Shown: positions 26,356 through 35,439, counted from the stretch's first letter. The stretch is 64,000 bases of DNA from Pseudomonas sp. PDM14 (GCF_014851905.1 NZ_JACVAQ010000002.1:992001-1056000), one strand, 5' to 3'. The notes: a model not told the origin generated them from the sequence alone. Program-made: numbers and translations.

Positions 26356-27261
26356 CTAGCTGCGCAGGCCCTCCTCGCAGCACTGCTTGATCAGGCCACG
26401 CAGCCAGCGGTGACCCACATCGTTGTCGAACCGCGGGTGCCACGACTGGCGCACCGGCACCGGTTGCAGCGCCAGGGGAATCTCGAAGCGGCGTAGCGGC
26501 AGCCCGAGGCGCTGGCAGGTGGTGGCGACGAGGTCCGGCACCGGCAGGATCAGGTCCGACTCCATCAGCGCCAGCACCGCGGAGAAAAAGCTCGGCGAGA
26601 TCAGCACCACGCGCCGGGTCAGCTCCAGCTCAGCCAGGCGCTGGTCGATGGGCCCACGCGCCAGGCCGCGGCGGGAAATGCTGATCTGGTCGAAACGGGC
26701 GAAACGCTCGGGGCTGATGGGCTCGTCGAAGATCGGGTGATCCTGGCGCGCCAGACCGACGAAACTCGCCTCGAACAGCCCCTGGGATTTGATTTCTGGC
26801 GTCAGGCTGCTGGACGCTCCGACGATCAGGTCGATGCGCCCTTCGCGCATGGCATCGTCGTCGCCGTCGATCTCCGGCACGAAGCGCAGCACCACGTTCG
26901 GTGCCTGCTGGTGCATACGCTCGACCAGCTGGCCGCCGTAGCAGACCATGAAGATGTCGTTGGTGCGCACGTTGAAGTGGCGCTGCAGAGTCGGCAGGTC
27001 GACCTCCGAGGAGCGAAACAGCCCGGCGGCCTGCTCGACCACACCACGCACCTGCTCGCGCAGTTCCAGCGCCCGCGGCGTCGGCACCAGGCCGCGCCCG
27101 GCACGCACCAGAATCGGATCGCCGACCGCCTCGCGGATACGCGTCAGGGTGCGACTCATGGCCGGTGCGCTGAGGTGCATGCGCCGTGCGGCGCCGACCA
27201 CGCTACCCTCGTCGAGCAGGATATCCAGGGCCACCAGCAGGTTGAGATCCGGCAATTGCAT
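26356..27261 (-). CDS. LysR family transcriptional regulator
   Basis: 301 residues from ATG 27261, which has GGGAGG nine bases upstream; a GTG at 27270 is too close to that site. The N-terminus is NodD/LinR-like (MQLPDLNLLVALDILLDEGS, with ..AARRMHLSAPAMSRTLTRIR.. as the helix-turn-helix). The remainder is a periplasmic-binding-protein-like effector domain. Position suggests control of the adjacent EmrAB-like pump. Confidence 0.9.
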   Translation of the reverse strand: MQLPDLNLLVALDILLDEGSVVGAARRMHLSAPAMSRTLTRIREAVGDPILVRAGRGLVPTPRALELREQVRGVVEQAAGLFRSSEVDLPTLQRHFNVRTNDIFMVCYGGQLVERMHQQAPNVVLRFVPEIDGDDDAMREGRIDLIVGASSSLTPEIKSQGLFEASFVGLARQDHPIFDEPISPERFARFDQISISRRGLARGPIDQRLAELELTRRVVLISPSFFSAVLALMESDLILPVPDLVATTCQRLGLPLRRFEIPLALQPVPVRQSWHPRFDNDVGHRWLRGLIKQCCEEGLRS

Positions 27262-27427
27262 GTGACGCACCCTCCCATTGCAACGATTGCAGTGGGCGCA
27301 ACTGTATAAGCCGGAGGCGTTGGCGTCGATCTGCTCAAGGGTGGGCCAGGAGAGCTGGCCTCACGCCCTCTGGGGAGAAGAGGACTCGCGTTACAGGAGG
27401 CTCCGAGTGGGGCTTCCCTCACCCCGG

Positions 27428-27448
27428 CCCTCTCCCGGAGGGAGAGGG
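27428..27448. repeat. CCCTCTCCC/GGGAGAGGG hairpin repeat
   Basis: Nine-base perfect stem with a 3-base loop. The flank CCCTCACCCCGG belongs to a dispersed intergenic repeat type frequent in Pseudomonas genomes. Confidence 0.65.
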
Positions 27449-27480
27449 GGCTAAGAGCCAAACGTGCTTGGCAGTAGTGC

Positions 27481-27546
27481 GTAGGAGCCAGCTTGCTGGC
27501 GATCCGGTCTTGCGTACATAAGCATCGCCAGCAAGCTGGCTCCTAC
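27481..27546. repeat. REPIN (inverted REP pair)
   Basis: The left arm GTAGGAGCCAGCTTGCTGGC starts at 27481. Its inverted copy, GCCAGCAAGCTGGCTCCTAC, ends at 27546. The arms are perfect inverted repeats separated by about 20 bases. It lies downstream of the agu2A'-like gene and upstream of the LysR gene. No REP-associated transposase gene is in the window. Confidence 0.9.
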
Positions 27547-27591
27547 AGCAATCGTGGACCGCGAAACATAGCCTGGCGCCTTGGAAAGCCG

Positions 27592-28716
27592 TCATAACCG
27601 CGGCATGTTCTTGGTCACGCAGTGGATGCCGCCACCGCCGCCGGCGATCGGGTCGATGTTCACCTGCACGATGGTGCGCCCCGGATAGAGCCGGGTAAGC
27701 AGGTCCTTGCAGTACTTGTCCGCCGCCGCGTCGCCGAACTGCGGGGCGATCACCGCGCCGTTGATCGGCAGGTAGTTGATGTAGCCGGGGGCGAAGTCCG
27801 GGTTGTTGCGGGTGTAGACGTTGCTGCGCACCTTGAGGGGCGGCGGCAGGGTGTGCACCACCAGTTTGCGGCCGTCGGCATCGGTAGCCGCCTTGAGGAT
27901 GTTCAGGTGGGTGCGGGTCACCGCGTAGTCGTAGGACTTGGGGTCGTTGTCCAGGTTGGCGATGACCACACCGGGGCTGACGAAGCGCGCATAGAAGTCG
28001 ACGTGAGCGTCGGTGATGTCCTTGCCCTTGATGCCGGGCAGCCAGATGATCTTGCGTAGGCCGAGGCTGGCCTTCAGCTCGGCCTCGATCTGCGCGCGGC
28101 TCATGCCCGGATTGCGGTTGCCGTTGACCCAGCAGCTCTCGGTGATGATCGCCGTGCCGTGGCCATCCACTTCGATCCCACCGCCCTCGCCCACCAGCTG
28201 GCTGGAGATGTAGCTGGCATCCAGCTCGTAGCTCAGGTTATCGGCAACCTGGGTGTCGTTGCTGGCGCGCTGCTTGCCGCCCCAGCCGTTGAAGTTGAAG
28301 TCGACCAGGCCGCGCCCGCCTTCGCCGTCGACCACGAAGCAGCCGCCATAGTCGCGCACCCACACATCATCCAGCGGCATGCTGAGGAAGCCGATGTTAT
28401 TGGTGCCGCACTTCTGCCGGGCCTGGGCCAGCTGGTTGGCGCGGCACAGCACAGTCACCGGCTGGTACCTGGCGATGGTCTTGGCCAACAGCGCGATGCA
28501 GTCGTTGACCGGCGTGGTCCAGTCCTCCCAGACCGCCGAGGACGCGGCGAACGCCAGGATTACCCGTTCCTGTGGGCCGTGCTCGTCGGGCATGTACCAG
28601 TTGCCGGCCAGGGCCGCACGCACCCGCGGTGCGCCGACACCCAGGCCCAGGGAGGCGACGGCACCGAGGCTGGCAGCCATCGTCAGGTGTTTCATGAAAT
28701 CGCGACGGGTAGACAT
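27592..28716 (-). CDS. Tat-exported agmatine deiminase paralogue (Agu2A'-like)
   Basis: 374 residues from ATG 28716. The N-terminus MSTRRDFMKHLTMAASLGAV is a twin-arginine signal (RRDFMK), so the enzyme is exported folded. The body is a porphyromonas-type peptidylarginine/agmatine deiminase fold: ..LDDVWVRDYGGCFVVDGEG.., ..EGGGIEVDGHGTAIITESCW.., ..DITDAHVDFYARFV.., and the catalytic cysteine in GGGGGIHCVTKN near residue 366. It should turn agmatine into N-carbamoylputrescine and ammonia in the periplasm. It is the last gene of a four-gene operon whose order matches agu2ABCA' described in some P. aeruginosa strains. Confidence 0.87.
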   Translation of the reverse strand: MSTRRDFMKHLTMAASLGAVASLGLGVGAPRVRAALAGNWYMPDEHGPQERVILAFAASSAVWEDWTTPVNDCIALLAKTIARYQPVTVLCRANQLAQARQKCGTNNIGFLSMPLDDVWVRDYGGCFVVDGEGGRGLVDFNFNGWGGKQRASNDTQVADNLSYELDASYISSQLVGEGGGIEVDGHGTAIITESCWVNGNRNPGMSRAQIEAELKASLGLRKIIWLPGIKGKDITDAHVDFYARFVSPGVVIANLDNDPKSYDYAVTRTHLNILKAATDADGRKLVVHTLPPPLKVRSNVYTRNNPDFAPGYINYLPINGAVIAPQFGDAAADKYCKDLLTRLYPGRTIVQVNIDPIAGGGGGIHCVTKNMPRL

Positions 28717-28762
28717 GCGATGTCCCTCTTCTCGTGGGGTGGTGATGGGCGCGCGGCCGTCA

Positions 28763-29857
28763 TCAGTGGCTGGCGGTCTTGAAGCTGGTCCAGGCGCGCA
28801 TGCGCGCACGCATCTCGCGCTGCGGGATGTCCTTGCCGGGAATCAGTCGCGCATAGGTGGCTTCGTCGACGTAGATCTCCGGGTTGTTGCGCATGTCGGC
28901 GTCGACCATCGGCCGCGCCTTGACACTGGAGGTCGGGTAGCCGGTGAAGTTGCTGATCGCCGCCATGTTTTCCGGACGCATGACGAAGTTGATGAAGGCG
29001 TAGGCGTATTCCGGGTTCTTCGCATCCACCGGGATGGCCATGGTGTCCATCCACACCGTGGTGCCCTCGCGCGGGATGTGGAAGCGGAAGTCCGCCGGCT
29101 TGCCGGCACCACTGGCGGCGCGCTGGGCCTGGGTGACATCGCCGCTGTAGCCGAGCGACAGGCACAGGTCGCCGTTGACCAGGTCGGTGACCGGTTGCGA
29201 CTGGAACTTGCGGATGTACGGCTTGATCGCCAGCAGCAGCGCGCTGGCCGCCTTCAGGTCCTGCGGCTCGGCGCTGCGCGGCGAGCGACCGAGGTAGTTG
29301 AGCGCCACGGCCATGACCTCGTCCGGCGAGTCGATGATCGAGATGCCGCAGTCGGCGAACTTGGCCGCGTGCTCCGGTTTGAACAACAGGTCGAGGCTGT
29401 TCACCGGGGCATCCGGCATGCGCTTGCCGACCATCTCGGCGTTGTAGGTGATGCCGATGCTGCCCCAGGTGTAGGGCACGGTGGCGTGGCGCGAGTACGG
29501 GTACTTGGTCTGCAGGGTGCGCAGGCCAGGCTCGATGTCGGCCAGGTGCTGCAGCTTGTCCGGGTCGAGCTTCTGCAGCGCGCCGGCACGCATCAGGCGC
29601 TCGGCTACGGTGTCGCCGGGGAAGATCAGGTCGTAGCCGCTGCCACCTGCCATCATCTTGGCCTCCAGCGTCTCGCTGCCCTCCATGACGTCGTAGATCA
29701 CCTTGATGCCGGTCTCCTTGGTGAAGTTGGCGAGGGTGTCCTCGGCGAAGTAGTCGGCCCAGTTGTACAGGCGCAGGGTCTTCTCCTCCACGGCAGCCGA
29801 GGCCTGGGCACAACACAGCGCCAGGGCGGCGAACAGCAGGCTTTTCTTGTGGCTCAT
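28763..29857 (-). CDS. Periplasmic polyamine-binding protein (PotF/SpuD-like)
   Basis: 364 residues with a signal peptide (MSHKKSLLFAALALCCAQAS). The mature protein begins with the polyamine-binding family pattern ..KTLRLYNWADYFAEDTLANF.. and contains ..GGSGYDLIFPGDTVAERLM.. No permease or ATPase genes adjoin it, so it either serves a transporter encoded elsewhere or has a sensing role. It lies two bases after aguB and 46 bases before the Tat deiminase gene, in the agu2C position. Confidence 0.9.
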   Translation of the reverse strand: MSHKKSLLFAALALCCAQASAAVEEKTLRLYNWADYFAEDTLANFTKETGIKVIYDVMEGSETLEAKMMAGGSGYDLIFPGDTVAERLMRAGALQKLDPDKLQHLADIEPGLRTLQTKYPYSRHATVPYTWGSIGITYNAEMVGKRMPDAPVNSLDLLFKPEHAAKFADCGISIIDSPDEVMAVALNYLGRSPRSAEPQDLKAASALLLAIKPYIRKFQSQPVTDLVNGDLCLSLGYSGDVTQAQRAASGAGKPADFRFHIPREGTTVWMDTMAIPVDAKNPEYAYAFINFVMRPENMAAISNFTGYPTSSVKARPMVDADMRNNPEIYVDEATYARLIPGKDIPQREMRARMRAWTSFKTASH

Positions 29858-29859
29858 GG

Positions 29860-30768
29860 TCAGGCTCCCCGAGGGTTCCAGTGGCTATGCAGGTGGCGGC
29901 CATCCAGGCCCAGCAGCGCTCCGTACATCTCCGGGCGACGGTCGCGGTAGATGCCCCAGGTCAGACGGTCCTCGCGCATGGCGGCGAGGTCCAGCTCGCG
30001 CAACAGCACGCCGCTGGTGTCGCGATCCGCCTCGGCGAGCAACTTGCCCTTGTGGTCGGTGATGAAGGACGAGCCGTAGAAGCTCATCTGCAGGCCCGGA
30101 TCGGTGGTCGCCACTTCGCGGCCGACGCGGTTGGCGGCGATCACCGGGACGATGTTGGCGGCGGCGTGGCCGCGCTGGGTCAATTGCCAGTGATCGCGCG
30201 AATCCAGCGCGGCGGCACCTGGCTCTGAGCCAATGGCAGTAGGATAGAGCAGCACCTCGGCGCCCTGCAGGGCCAGGCAGCGCGCGGTCTCGGGGAACCA
30301 CTGGTCCCAGCAGATACCGACGCCGATGCGCCCGACGGCGGTGTCCCAGACGCGGAAGCCGGTATCGCCGGGACTGAAGTACTCCTTCTCCTGGTAGCCG
30401 ATGGCGTTGGGGATGTGGGTCTTGCGATACACGCCGAGCAGGCGGCCGTCGGCGTCGGCCACGGCCAGGGAGTTGAAGTAGGCGTTGCCGGCCTTCTCGA
30501 ACCAGCTCAGCGGCAGCACTACGCCCAGCTCGCCGGCCAGCGCGGCAAAGCGCTTGAGCAGCGGGCTGGCGCTGTATTCCTCGGCCAGGGCCAGGTGCTT
30601 GTGGTCCTGCTCGATGCAGAAGTACGGGGTGGCGAACAGCTCCTGCAGCAGGATCAGCCGCGCGCCGCGGGCGGCGGCGTCACGCACCAGCTGTTCGGCG
30701 CGGTCTAGGTTCTGCTTGAGGTCCCAGCTGCAGGCGAACTGGGTGGTGGCGACGGTCAGTCTGCTCAT
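29860..30768 (-). CDS. aguB: N-carbamoylputrescine amidase
   Basis: 302 residues, nitrilase superfamily. The catalytic triad is visible as Glu in LLQELFATPYFC, Lys in VYRKTHIPNA and Cys in GVGICWDQWFPE. The enzyme splits N-carbamoylputrescine into putrescine, CO2 and ammonia, the step after agmatine deiminase. It starts four bases after the aguA stop. Here it is the B gene of the agu2-type operon. Confidence 0.94.
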   Translation of the reverse strand: MSRLTVATTQFACSWDLKQNLDRAEQLVRDAAARGARLILLQELFATPYFCIEQDHKHLALAEEYSASPLLKRFAALAGELGVVLPLSWFEKAGNAYFNSLAVADADGRLLGVYRKTHIPNAIGYQEKEYFSPGDTGFRVWDTAVGRIGVGICWDQWFPETARCLALQGAEVLLYPTAIGSEPGAAALDSRDHWQLTQRGHAAANIVPVIAANRVGREVATTDPGLQMSFYGSSFITDHKGKLLAEADRDTSGVLLRELDLAAMREDRLTWGIYRDRRPEMYGALLGLDGRHLHSHWNPRGA

Positions 30769-30772
30769 GGCA

Positions 30773-31825
30773 TCAACCCTTCAGCGGCCACAGCGGCTGC
30801 TGCTGGGTGATGCAATGCACCCCGCCGCCGCCGTGGGCCAGCTGGTTGATGCGCACCGGTACCACCTCGCGGCCGGGGAAGGCCATGCGCAGGGTGTCCG
30901 CGGCCACCTGGTCGGCGGCGATGCCGTAGGCCGGCATGATGATGGCGCCGTTGCAGATGTAGAAGTTGGTGTAGGAGGCGCAGAACACCTCGGCCTCGGT
31001 GTCCACCGCATCGCTGGCTTCGTACAGTTCGAGCAGCTCGAACTGGCGGCCCTTGGCGTCGGTGGCCAGTTCCAGGGCGCGGCGATTCTCGCGCACCACC
31101 TCGGCGTACACCGAGCCGTGGTCATGGGTAGCGTCGACCAGCAGCGCGCCGGGCTTGGCGAAGGCGCATACGCCGTCGACGTGACCGTCGGTCATGTCGC
31201 CGGTGACGTACTTGGGGTCGCCCGGCAGCCAGATGGTCTTCTTCACCCCGAGCAGGCGGGCGAAGATTTCTTCCATCTCGGCCTTGCTCATGCCCGGGTT
31301 GCGGTTGGGGTTGAGCAGCACCGACTCGGTGGTGATCAGCGTGCCCTCGCCGTCCACGTGGATGGCGCCGCCTTCGTTGGAGAGCGGCGTGCCGAAGCAT
31401 TCCAGGCCTAGGCCGTTGAGGATGCGCCGCGCCAGGCCCTCGTCGAGGCTGTGCTCGGACTTGCCGCCCCAGGCGTTGAAGCGCCAGCTGACACCGGCCA
31501 GGCCCATCTGCGGATGGCAGACGAAACTCGGCCCGGAGTCGCGGCACCAGCTGTCGTCCACTGCCAGTTCGATCAACTCGACACCCTTGCCGCACAGTTC
31601 ACGAGCACGGAACGCCGCCGACGGGTCGACCACCATCTTCACCGGCTCGAAGCGGGCGATGGCGTTGGCGACACGGGCGAAGTCGACCTGCACCTCTTCC
31701 AGGGTCACGCCCCAGCCGGACTCCCACAGCGGCTGATTGTGCGGCCAGACCATCCAGGTGGCAGCGTGCGGGGCCCATTCGGCGGGCATGAACCAAGCGT
31801 TCGAAGCGACGGCGTTCTGTTGCAT
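30773..31825 (-). CDS. aguA: Agmatine deiminase
   Basis: 350 residues from ATG 31825 (MQQNAVASNAWFMPAEWAPH). Family motifs: ..HAATWMVWPHNQPLW.., ..DDSWCRDSGPSFV.., ..NEGGAIHVDGEGTLITTESV.., ..GDMTDGHVDGVCAFA.. and the catalytic Cys in AHGGGGVHCITQQQ near residue 338. It converts agmatine to N-carbamoylputrescine in the cytoplasm. It is the first gene of the operon and diverges from a LysR regulator (133 bases). There is no signal peptide, unlike the paralogue at 27592-28716. Confidence 0.94.
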   Translation of the reverse strand: MQQNAVASNAWFMPAEWAPHAATWMVWPHNQPLWESGWGVTLEEVQVDFARVANAIARFEPVKMVVDPSAAFRARELCGKGVELIELAVDDSWCRDSGPSFVCHPQMGLAGVSWRFNAWGGKSEHSLDEGLARRILNGLGLECFGTPLSNEGGAIHVDGEGTLITTESVLLNPNRNPGMSKAEMEEIFARLLGVKKTIWLPGDPKYVTGDMTDGHVDGVCAFAKPGALLVDATHDHGSVYAEVVRENRRALELATDAKGRQFELLELYEASDAVDTEAEVFCASYTNFYICNGAIIMPAYGIAADQVAADTLRMAFPGREVVPVRINQLAHGGGGVHCITQQQPLWPLKG

Positions 31826-31958
31826 ACAAGTGCCTTCAGTTAAGTCTTTGTTATCACTGAAAACCGCAGATGCGGTGATGGCTTGCATGCTAGGCCTGTG
31901 AAAACGGCGCAACAAACGATAGATTTTGCGTAATTCTGATTAGCTGGACTTATCGATC

Positions 31959-32828
31959 ATGTTGAAACACTGGCCTCCGCTAAACGCCCTGCGCGGCTTC
32001 GAAGCCGCCGCCCGCCTGGGTAGCTTCCACAAGGCCGCCGAGGAGCTGCACCTCACCCAGTCGGCCATCAGCCAGCAGATTCGCAGCCTGGAAAGCTTCC
32101 TCGAACAGCCGCTGTTTTTCCGCAACGGCCGCAGCGTGGCACTGACCGATGCCGGCTTCGACCTGCTCAGCACCACCCAGGCCCTGCTGCAGCAACTGGC
32201 CGTGGGCATCCGCCGCCTGGAGCAGTACCGCAAGCCCAACCAACTGGTGGTCAACACCACGCCGGCCTTCGCCCGCCACTGGCTGGTGCCGCACCTGGGC
32301 GACTTCCATCGGCGCTATCCGCAAGTGGATCTGTGGCTGTTCACCAGCGACGAGGTGCCGGACATGAGCAGCCAGACCATCGACATCGCCGTGCGCGACG
32401 ACCTCAGCGCCCAGGCCGAATGCAGCTTCCGCGTGCTGCTGGAGGACCGTCTCTACCCGGCCTGCCACCCGCGCGTACTGGCCACACCGGCAAGCGAGCG
32501 CACCACTCTGCACGGCGAGCGCGAGATGGACTGGGCCCACTGGCAGGTACAGGGCGGCGCCGATATCGGCCAGCACAGCCAGGGGCTGAACTTCTCCGAC
32601 CCCGGCCTGCTGCTGGACGCCGCCAGCCAGGGCCTGGGCATCGCCCTGGTCAGCGAGCTGCTGGCCTCGTCGGCTTGCGCACAGGCGCTGCTGCAACCGC
32701 TCAGCGAACAGCGGGTGCGCGGCCCGCGCTGGACCTGGCTGGTGCACCGCGACAGCGAGCACGACCCGCTCACCCGCCAGTTCTGCGACTGGCTGGAACA
32801 GCGCCTGAGCCCTAGTGCCGGCACCTGA
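31959..32828 (+). CDS. LysR family regulator (GcvA-like), divergent from agu operon
   Basis: 289 residues. It begins ..HWPPLNALRGFEAAARLGSF with the helix-turn-helix ..AAEELHLTQSAISQQIRSLE.., the GcvA-type LysR pattern, then an effector-binding domain. Divergent placement next to aguA suggests it senses agmatine or a product and controls the operon. The classical aguBA locus of P. aeruginosa uses a TetR-type AguR, so this is a different kind of control. Confidence 0.9.
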   Translation: MLKHWPPLNALRGFEAAARLGSFHKAAEELHLTQSAISQQIRSLESFLEQPLFFRNGRSVALTDAGFDLLSTTQALLQQLAVGIRRLEQYRKPNQLVVNTTPAFARHWLVPHLGDFHRRYPQVDLWLFTSDEVPDMSSQTIDIAVRDDLSAQAECSFRVLLEDRLYPACHPRVLATPASERTTLHGEREMDWAHWQVQGGADIGQHSQGLNFSDPGLLLDAASQGLGIALVSELLASSACAQALLQPLSEQRVRGPRWTWLVHRDSEHDPLTRQFCDWLEQRLSPSAGT

Positions 32829-32891
32829 AAGCCTGCGGCAGCCGTTATGATCGCGGCATCACTTACCGGATCAAGCAGGCACGGACCAGTC

Positions 32892-33296
32892 ATGCCCTTC
32901 ACCACTAGCCGCACCGTTGTGTTTGGCGATTGCGACCCCGCCGGGATCGTCTACACGCCGCGCATCGCCTACTTCGTCATCGAGGCGATCCACGAATTCC
33001 TCTCCCATCGACTGGGTGGCGAGGGGCTGCGCAAGCTCTTCGCCATGGGCATCCTGCCGCCGGCGCGGGCGCTGTCGATCGAGTTCCTCTCGCCCATGAC
33101 CTGGGACGAGGTGATCCACATCGAGGTGCGCAGCGAAACACCCGGCGCCACCTCGTTCAGCTTCGCCGTGGAAGGTCGCCAGACATCGGGCGAGGTGACC
33201 TTTCGCGCCTCGATGACCCAAGTGTGCATCGACCCCGAGAGCAAGCAGCCGACCGCTCTGCCCGATGCGCTACGCCAAGCTCTACTGCCCGAATAG
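32892..33296 (+). CDS. 4-hydroxybenzoyl-CoA thioesterase-family protein
   Basis: 134 residues from ATG 32892 (MPFTTSRTVVFGDCDPAGIV). The hot-dog thioesterase signature GDCDPAGIVYTPRIAYFV contains the conserved aspartate. It should hydrolyse an acyl-CoA or aroyl-CoA. It faces the acyl-CoA ligase genes across a shared terminator. The substrate is not clear. Confidence 0.88.
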   Translation: MPFTTSRTVVFGDCDPAGIVYTPRIAYFVIEAIHEFLSHRLGGEGLRKLFAMGILPPARALSIEFLSPMTWDEVIHIEVRSETPGATSFSFAVEGRQTSGEVTFRASMTQVCIDPESKQPTALPDALRQALLPE

Positions 33297-33311
33297 AGAA
33301 CCGCAGGAACG

Positions 33312-33339
33312 AAAAAGCCCCGCCGAAGCGGGGCTTTTT
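33312..33339. terminator. Bidirectional rho-independent terminator
   Basis: AAAAAGCCCCG-CCGAAG-CGGGGCTTTTT hairpin between the converging thioesterase and fadD1 genes. A-run and T-run on both sides make it usable in both directions. Confidence 0.92.
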
Positions 33340-33353
33340 CACGCTGAAGAAGA

Positions 33354-35045
33354 TCAGGCCTTGGCGGCGATCTTCTTCAACTCCTCGTCACGCAGCTCGC
33401 GACGCAGGATCTTGCCGACGTTGGTGGTCGGCAGGCCTTCGCGGAACTCGACGAAGCGCGGCACCTTGTAGCCGGTCAGGTTCGCACGCATGTGCTCCAT
33501 GACCTGCTCCTTGGTCAGGCTCTCGCCCGGTTTGACCACGACGAAGACCTTGATCGCCTCGCCCGAACGCTCGTCCGGCACGCCGATCGCCGCGCACTGC
33601 AGCACGCCCGGCAGGGTGGCGAGCACGTCTTCCAGCTCGTTCGGGTACACGTTGAAGCCGGACACCAGGATCATGTCCTTCTTGCGGTCGACGATGCGCA
33701 TGTAGCCGTCTTCCTGAATCACGGCGATGTCACCGGTCTTCAGCCAGCCTTCGGCATCGAGCATCTCGTCGGTGGCTTCCTGACGCTGCCAGTAGCCTTT
33801 CATCACTTGCGGGCCCTTGACGCACAGCTCGCCACGCTCGCCTTGCGGCTGCTCCTTGCCGTCGTCGTCGATGACCTTGCACAGGGTCGACGGAACCGGG
33901 ATGCCGATGGTGCCGATCTGGATGTTCTGGAACGGGTTGACCGAGACCACCGGGCTGGTTTCGGTCATGCCGTAACCTTCGCAGATGGCGCAACCGGTGA
34001 CTTCCTTCCAGCGCTCAGCCGCCGCCAACTGCAGGGCCATGCCGCCCGACAGGGTCAGCTTCAGGGCGGAGAAGTCCAAACGACGGAAGTCTTCGCTGTT
34101 GCACAGGGCGACGAACAGGGTGTTGAGGCCGACGAAGGCGCTGAACTTCCAGTTGCCCAGTTCCTTCACGGTGCCCGGCAGGTCACGCGGATTGGTGATG
34201 AGGATGTTGTGGTTGCCGGTCAGCATCATCGCCATGCAGTGAAAGGTGAAGGCGTAGATGTGGTACAGCGGCAACGGGCAGATGACGATCTCGCTACCTT
34301 CATTGAGGTTGGAGCCCATCAGCGCCTTGGATTGCAGCATGTTGGCGATCAGGTTGCGGTGGGTCAGCATCGCGCCCTTGGCCACGCCGGTGGTACCACC
34401 GGTGTACTGCAGCACGGCGACGTCGCCATTGCTCGGGCTGGCCTCCTTGACCGGCTTGCCGCGGCCCTTGGCCAGCGCCTCGTTGATCTTCACGGCCTGC
34501 GGCAGGTTGTAGGCCGGGACCATCTTCTTCACGTGCTTGACGACGAAGTTGACCAGGGTGCGTTTGAGCACCGGCAGCAGGTCGGCCACTTCGGTGATGA
34601 CCACGTGCTTGATGCCAGTCTTGGGCAGCACTTCCTCGGCCAGGTGGGCCATGTTGGCCAGGCACACCAGCGCCTTGGCGCCGGAGTCGTTGAACTGGTG
34701 TTCCATTTCCCGCGCGGTGTACAGCGGGTTGGTGTTGACCACGACCAGGCCGGCACGCATCGCACCGAATACCACGACCGGGTATTGCAGGACGTTGGGC
34801 AGCTGCACGGCGATGCGGTCGCCAGGCTGAAGGTCGGTGTGGTTCTGCAGGTAGGCGGCGAACGCGCCGGAGAGCTCGTACAGCTCACCGTAGGTCAGGG
34901 TCTTGCCCAGATTGGTGAATGCAGGCTTGTTGGCAAAGCGTTGGCAGGATTGTTTCAGTACCGCCTGGATATTGGGGTACTGATCGGCATCGATCTCGGC
35001 AGCGATCCCGACAGGATACTTATCCTTCCAGAAGTTTTCGGTCAT
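33354..35045 (-). CDS. fadD1: Long-chain fatty acid-CoA ligase FadD1
   Basis: 563 residues, ANL superfamily. The P-loop is YTGGTTGVAKGAMLTH, the adenylate motif is EGYGMTETSP, and the hinge region is ..GWLKTGDIAVIQEDGYMRIVDR.. It activates fatty acids to acyl-CoA at the cost of ATP to AMP, feeding beta-oxidation. A second, closely similar ligase lies immediately upstream on the same strand, as in the PA3299/PA3300 pair of P. aeruginosa. About 395 bases separate the two, with a hairpin cluster at 35197-35233 and a repeat at 35285-35440, so fadD1 probably has its own promoter. Confidence 0.93.
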   Translation of the reverse strand: MTENFWKDKYPVGIAAEIDADQYPNIQAVLKQSCQRFANKPAFTNLGKTLTYGELYELSGAFAAYLQNHTDLQPGDRIAVQLPNVLQYPVVVFGAMRAGLVVVNTNPLYTAREMEHQFNDSGAKALVCLANMAHLAEEVLPKTGIKHVVITEVADLLPVLKRTLVNFVVKHVKKMVPAYNLPQAVKINEALAKGRGKPVKEASPSNGDVAVLQYTGGTTGVAKGAMLTHRNLIANMLQSKALMGSNLNEGSEIVICPLPLYHIYAFTFHCMAMMLTGNHNILITNPRDLPGTVKELGNWKFSAFVGLNTLFVALCNSEDFRRLDFSALKLTLSGGMALQLAAAERWKEVTGCAICEGYGMTETSPVVSVNPFQNIQIGTIGIPVPSTLCKVIDDDGKEQPQGERGELCVKGPQVMKGYWQRQEATDEMLDAEGWLKTGDIAVIQEDGYMRIVDRKKDMILVSGFNVYPNELEDVLATLPGVLQCAAIGVPDERSGEAIKVFVVVKPGESLTKEQVMEHMRANLTGYKVPRFVEFREGLPTTNVGKILRRELRDEELKKIAAKA

Positions 35046-35439
35046 GAAAGCCTACTCCTGAGCTACAGCTTATTTACCCGCGCAATGGCGGCTATTTGTT
35101 GTGATGGTGTGCTTTTGAGGCCGACGGATCGGCAAAAAAACCGCGCCGAGAGTAGCAGCTTTGCCAGATAGCGCCTAGCACCAAACATGGCCTTGCCGGT
35201 CATAAAAATGACCGATCATTGCTGATCGGTCATACTTTTATCATCCCTTCGAGCGACTTGCCGAACCCTGTCCGGCAGGGCTTCAGAACCTGCTCAAAGT
35301 CTCGCGAGCTAGAGCCAGGCAAAGCGAAATTGGGCAAAGAAGCGCAGTTTACGAATGGTAAATGAGCATTCTGAGACGCCGTGTCCCGACCCAATTTCAA
35401 CGCAGCATGGCCGACGCGCAGCAGACTTTGAACAGGTGC
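35046..35439. other. fadD2-fadD1 intergenic region with palindromes and a repeat element
   Basis: About 394 bases with no convincing gene. It contains the GGTCAT/ATGACC cluster (35197-35233) and a 156-base terminal-inverted-repeat element (35285-35440). A minus-strand frame at 35309-35554 reads across the repeat and is rejected. Confidence 0.7.
35197..35233 (-). promoter_or_regulatory. Palindromic cluster upstream of fadD1 (operator and/or fadD2 terminator)
   Basis: A perfect 11-base stem (ATGACCGATCA, loop TTGC, TGATCGGTCAT) at 35208-35233 is followed on the minus strand by TTTTTA, so it can end fadD2 transcription. Just beside it GGTCAT-AAAA-ATGACC forms a second overlapping dyad, giving three GGTCAT half-sites. 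That pattern also fits an operator for fadD1. No PsrA-type GAAAC..GTTTC site was seen. Confidence 0.55.

Larger units (their letters stand above)
27262..27591. other. Intergenic region rich in dispersed repeats
   Basis: About 330 bases with no convincing gene. It holds a CCCTCTCCC-GGA-GGGAGAGGG hairpin (27428-27448), flanked by CCCTCACCCCGG, which is a common Pseudomonas intergenic repeat, and a REPIN (27481-27546). Small frames here read through these repeats and are rejected. Confidence 0.7.

Noticed and set aside
27156..27461. A 101-codon minus-strand frame upstream of the LysR gene
   Set aside because: It reads through the CCCTCTCCC repeat (typical LSPLSLRERAGVRE translation of that repeat) and overlaps LysR out of frame.
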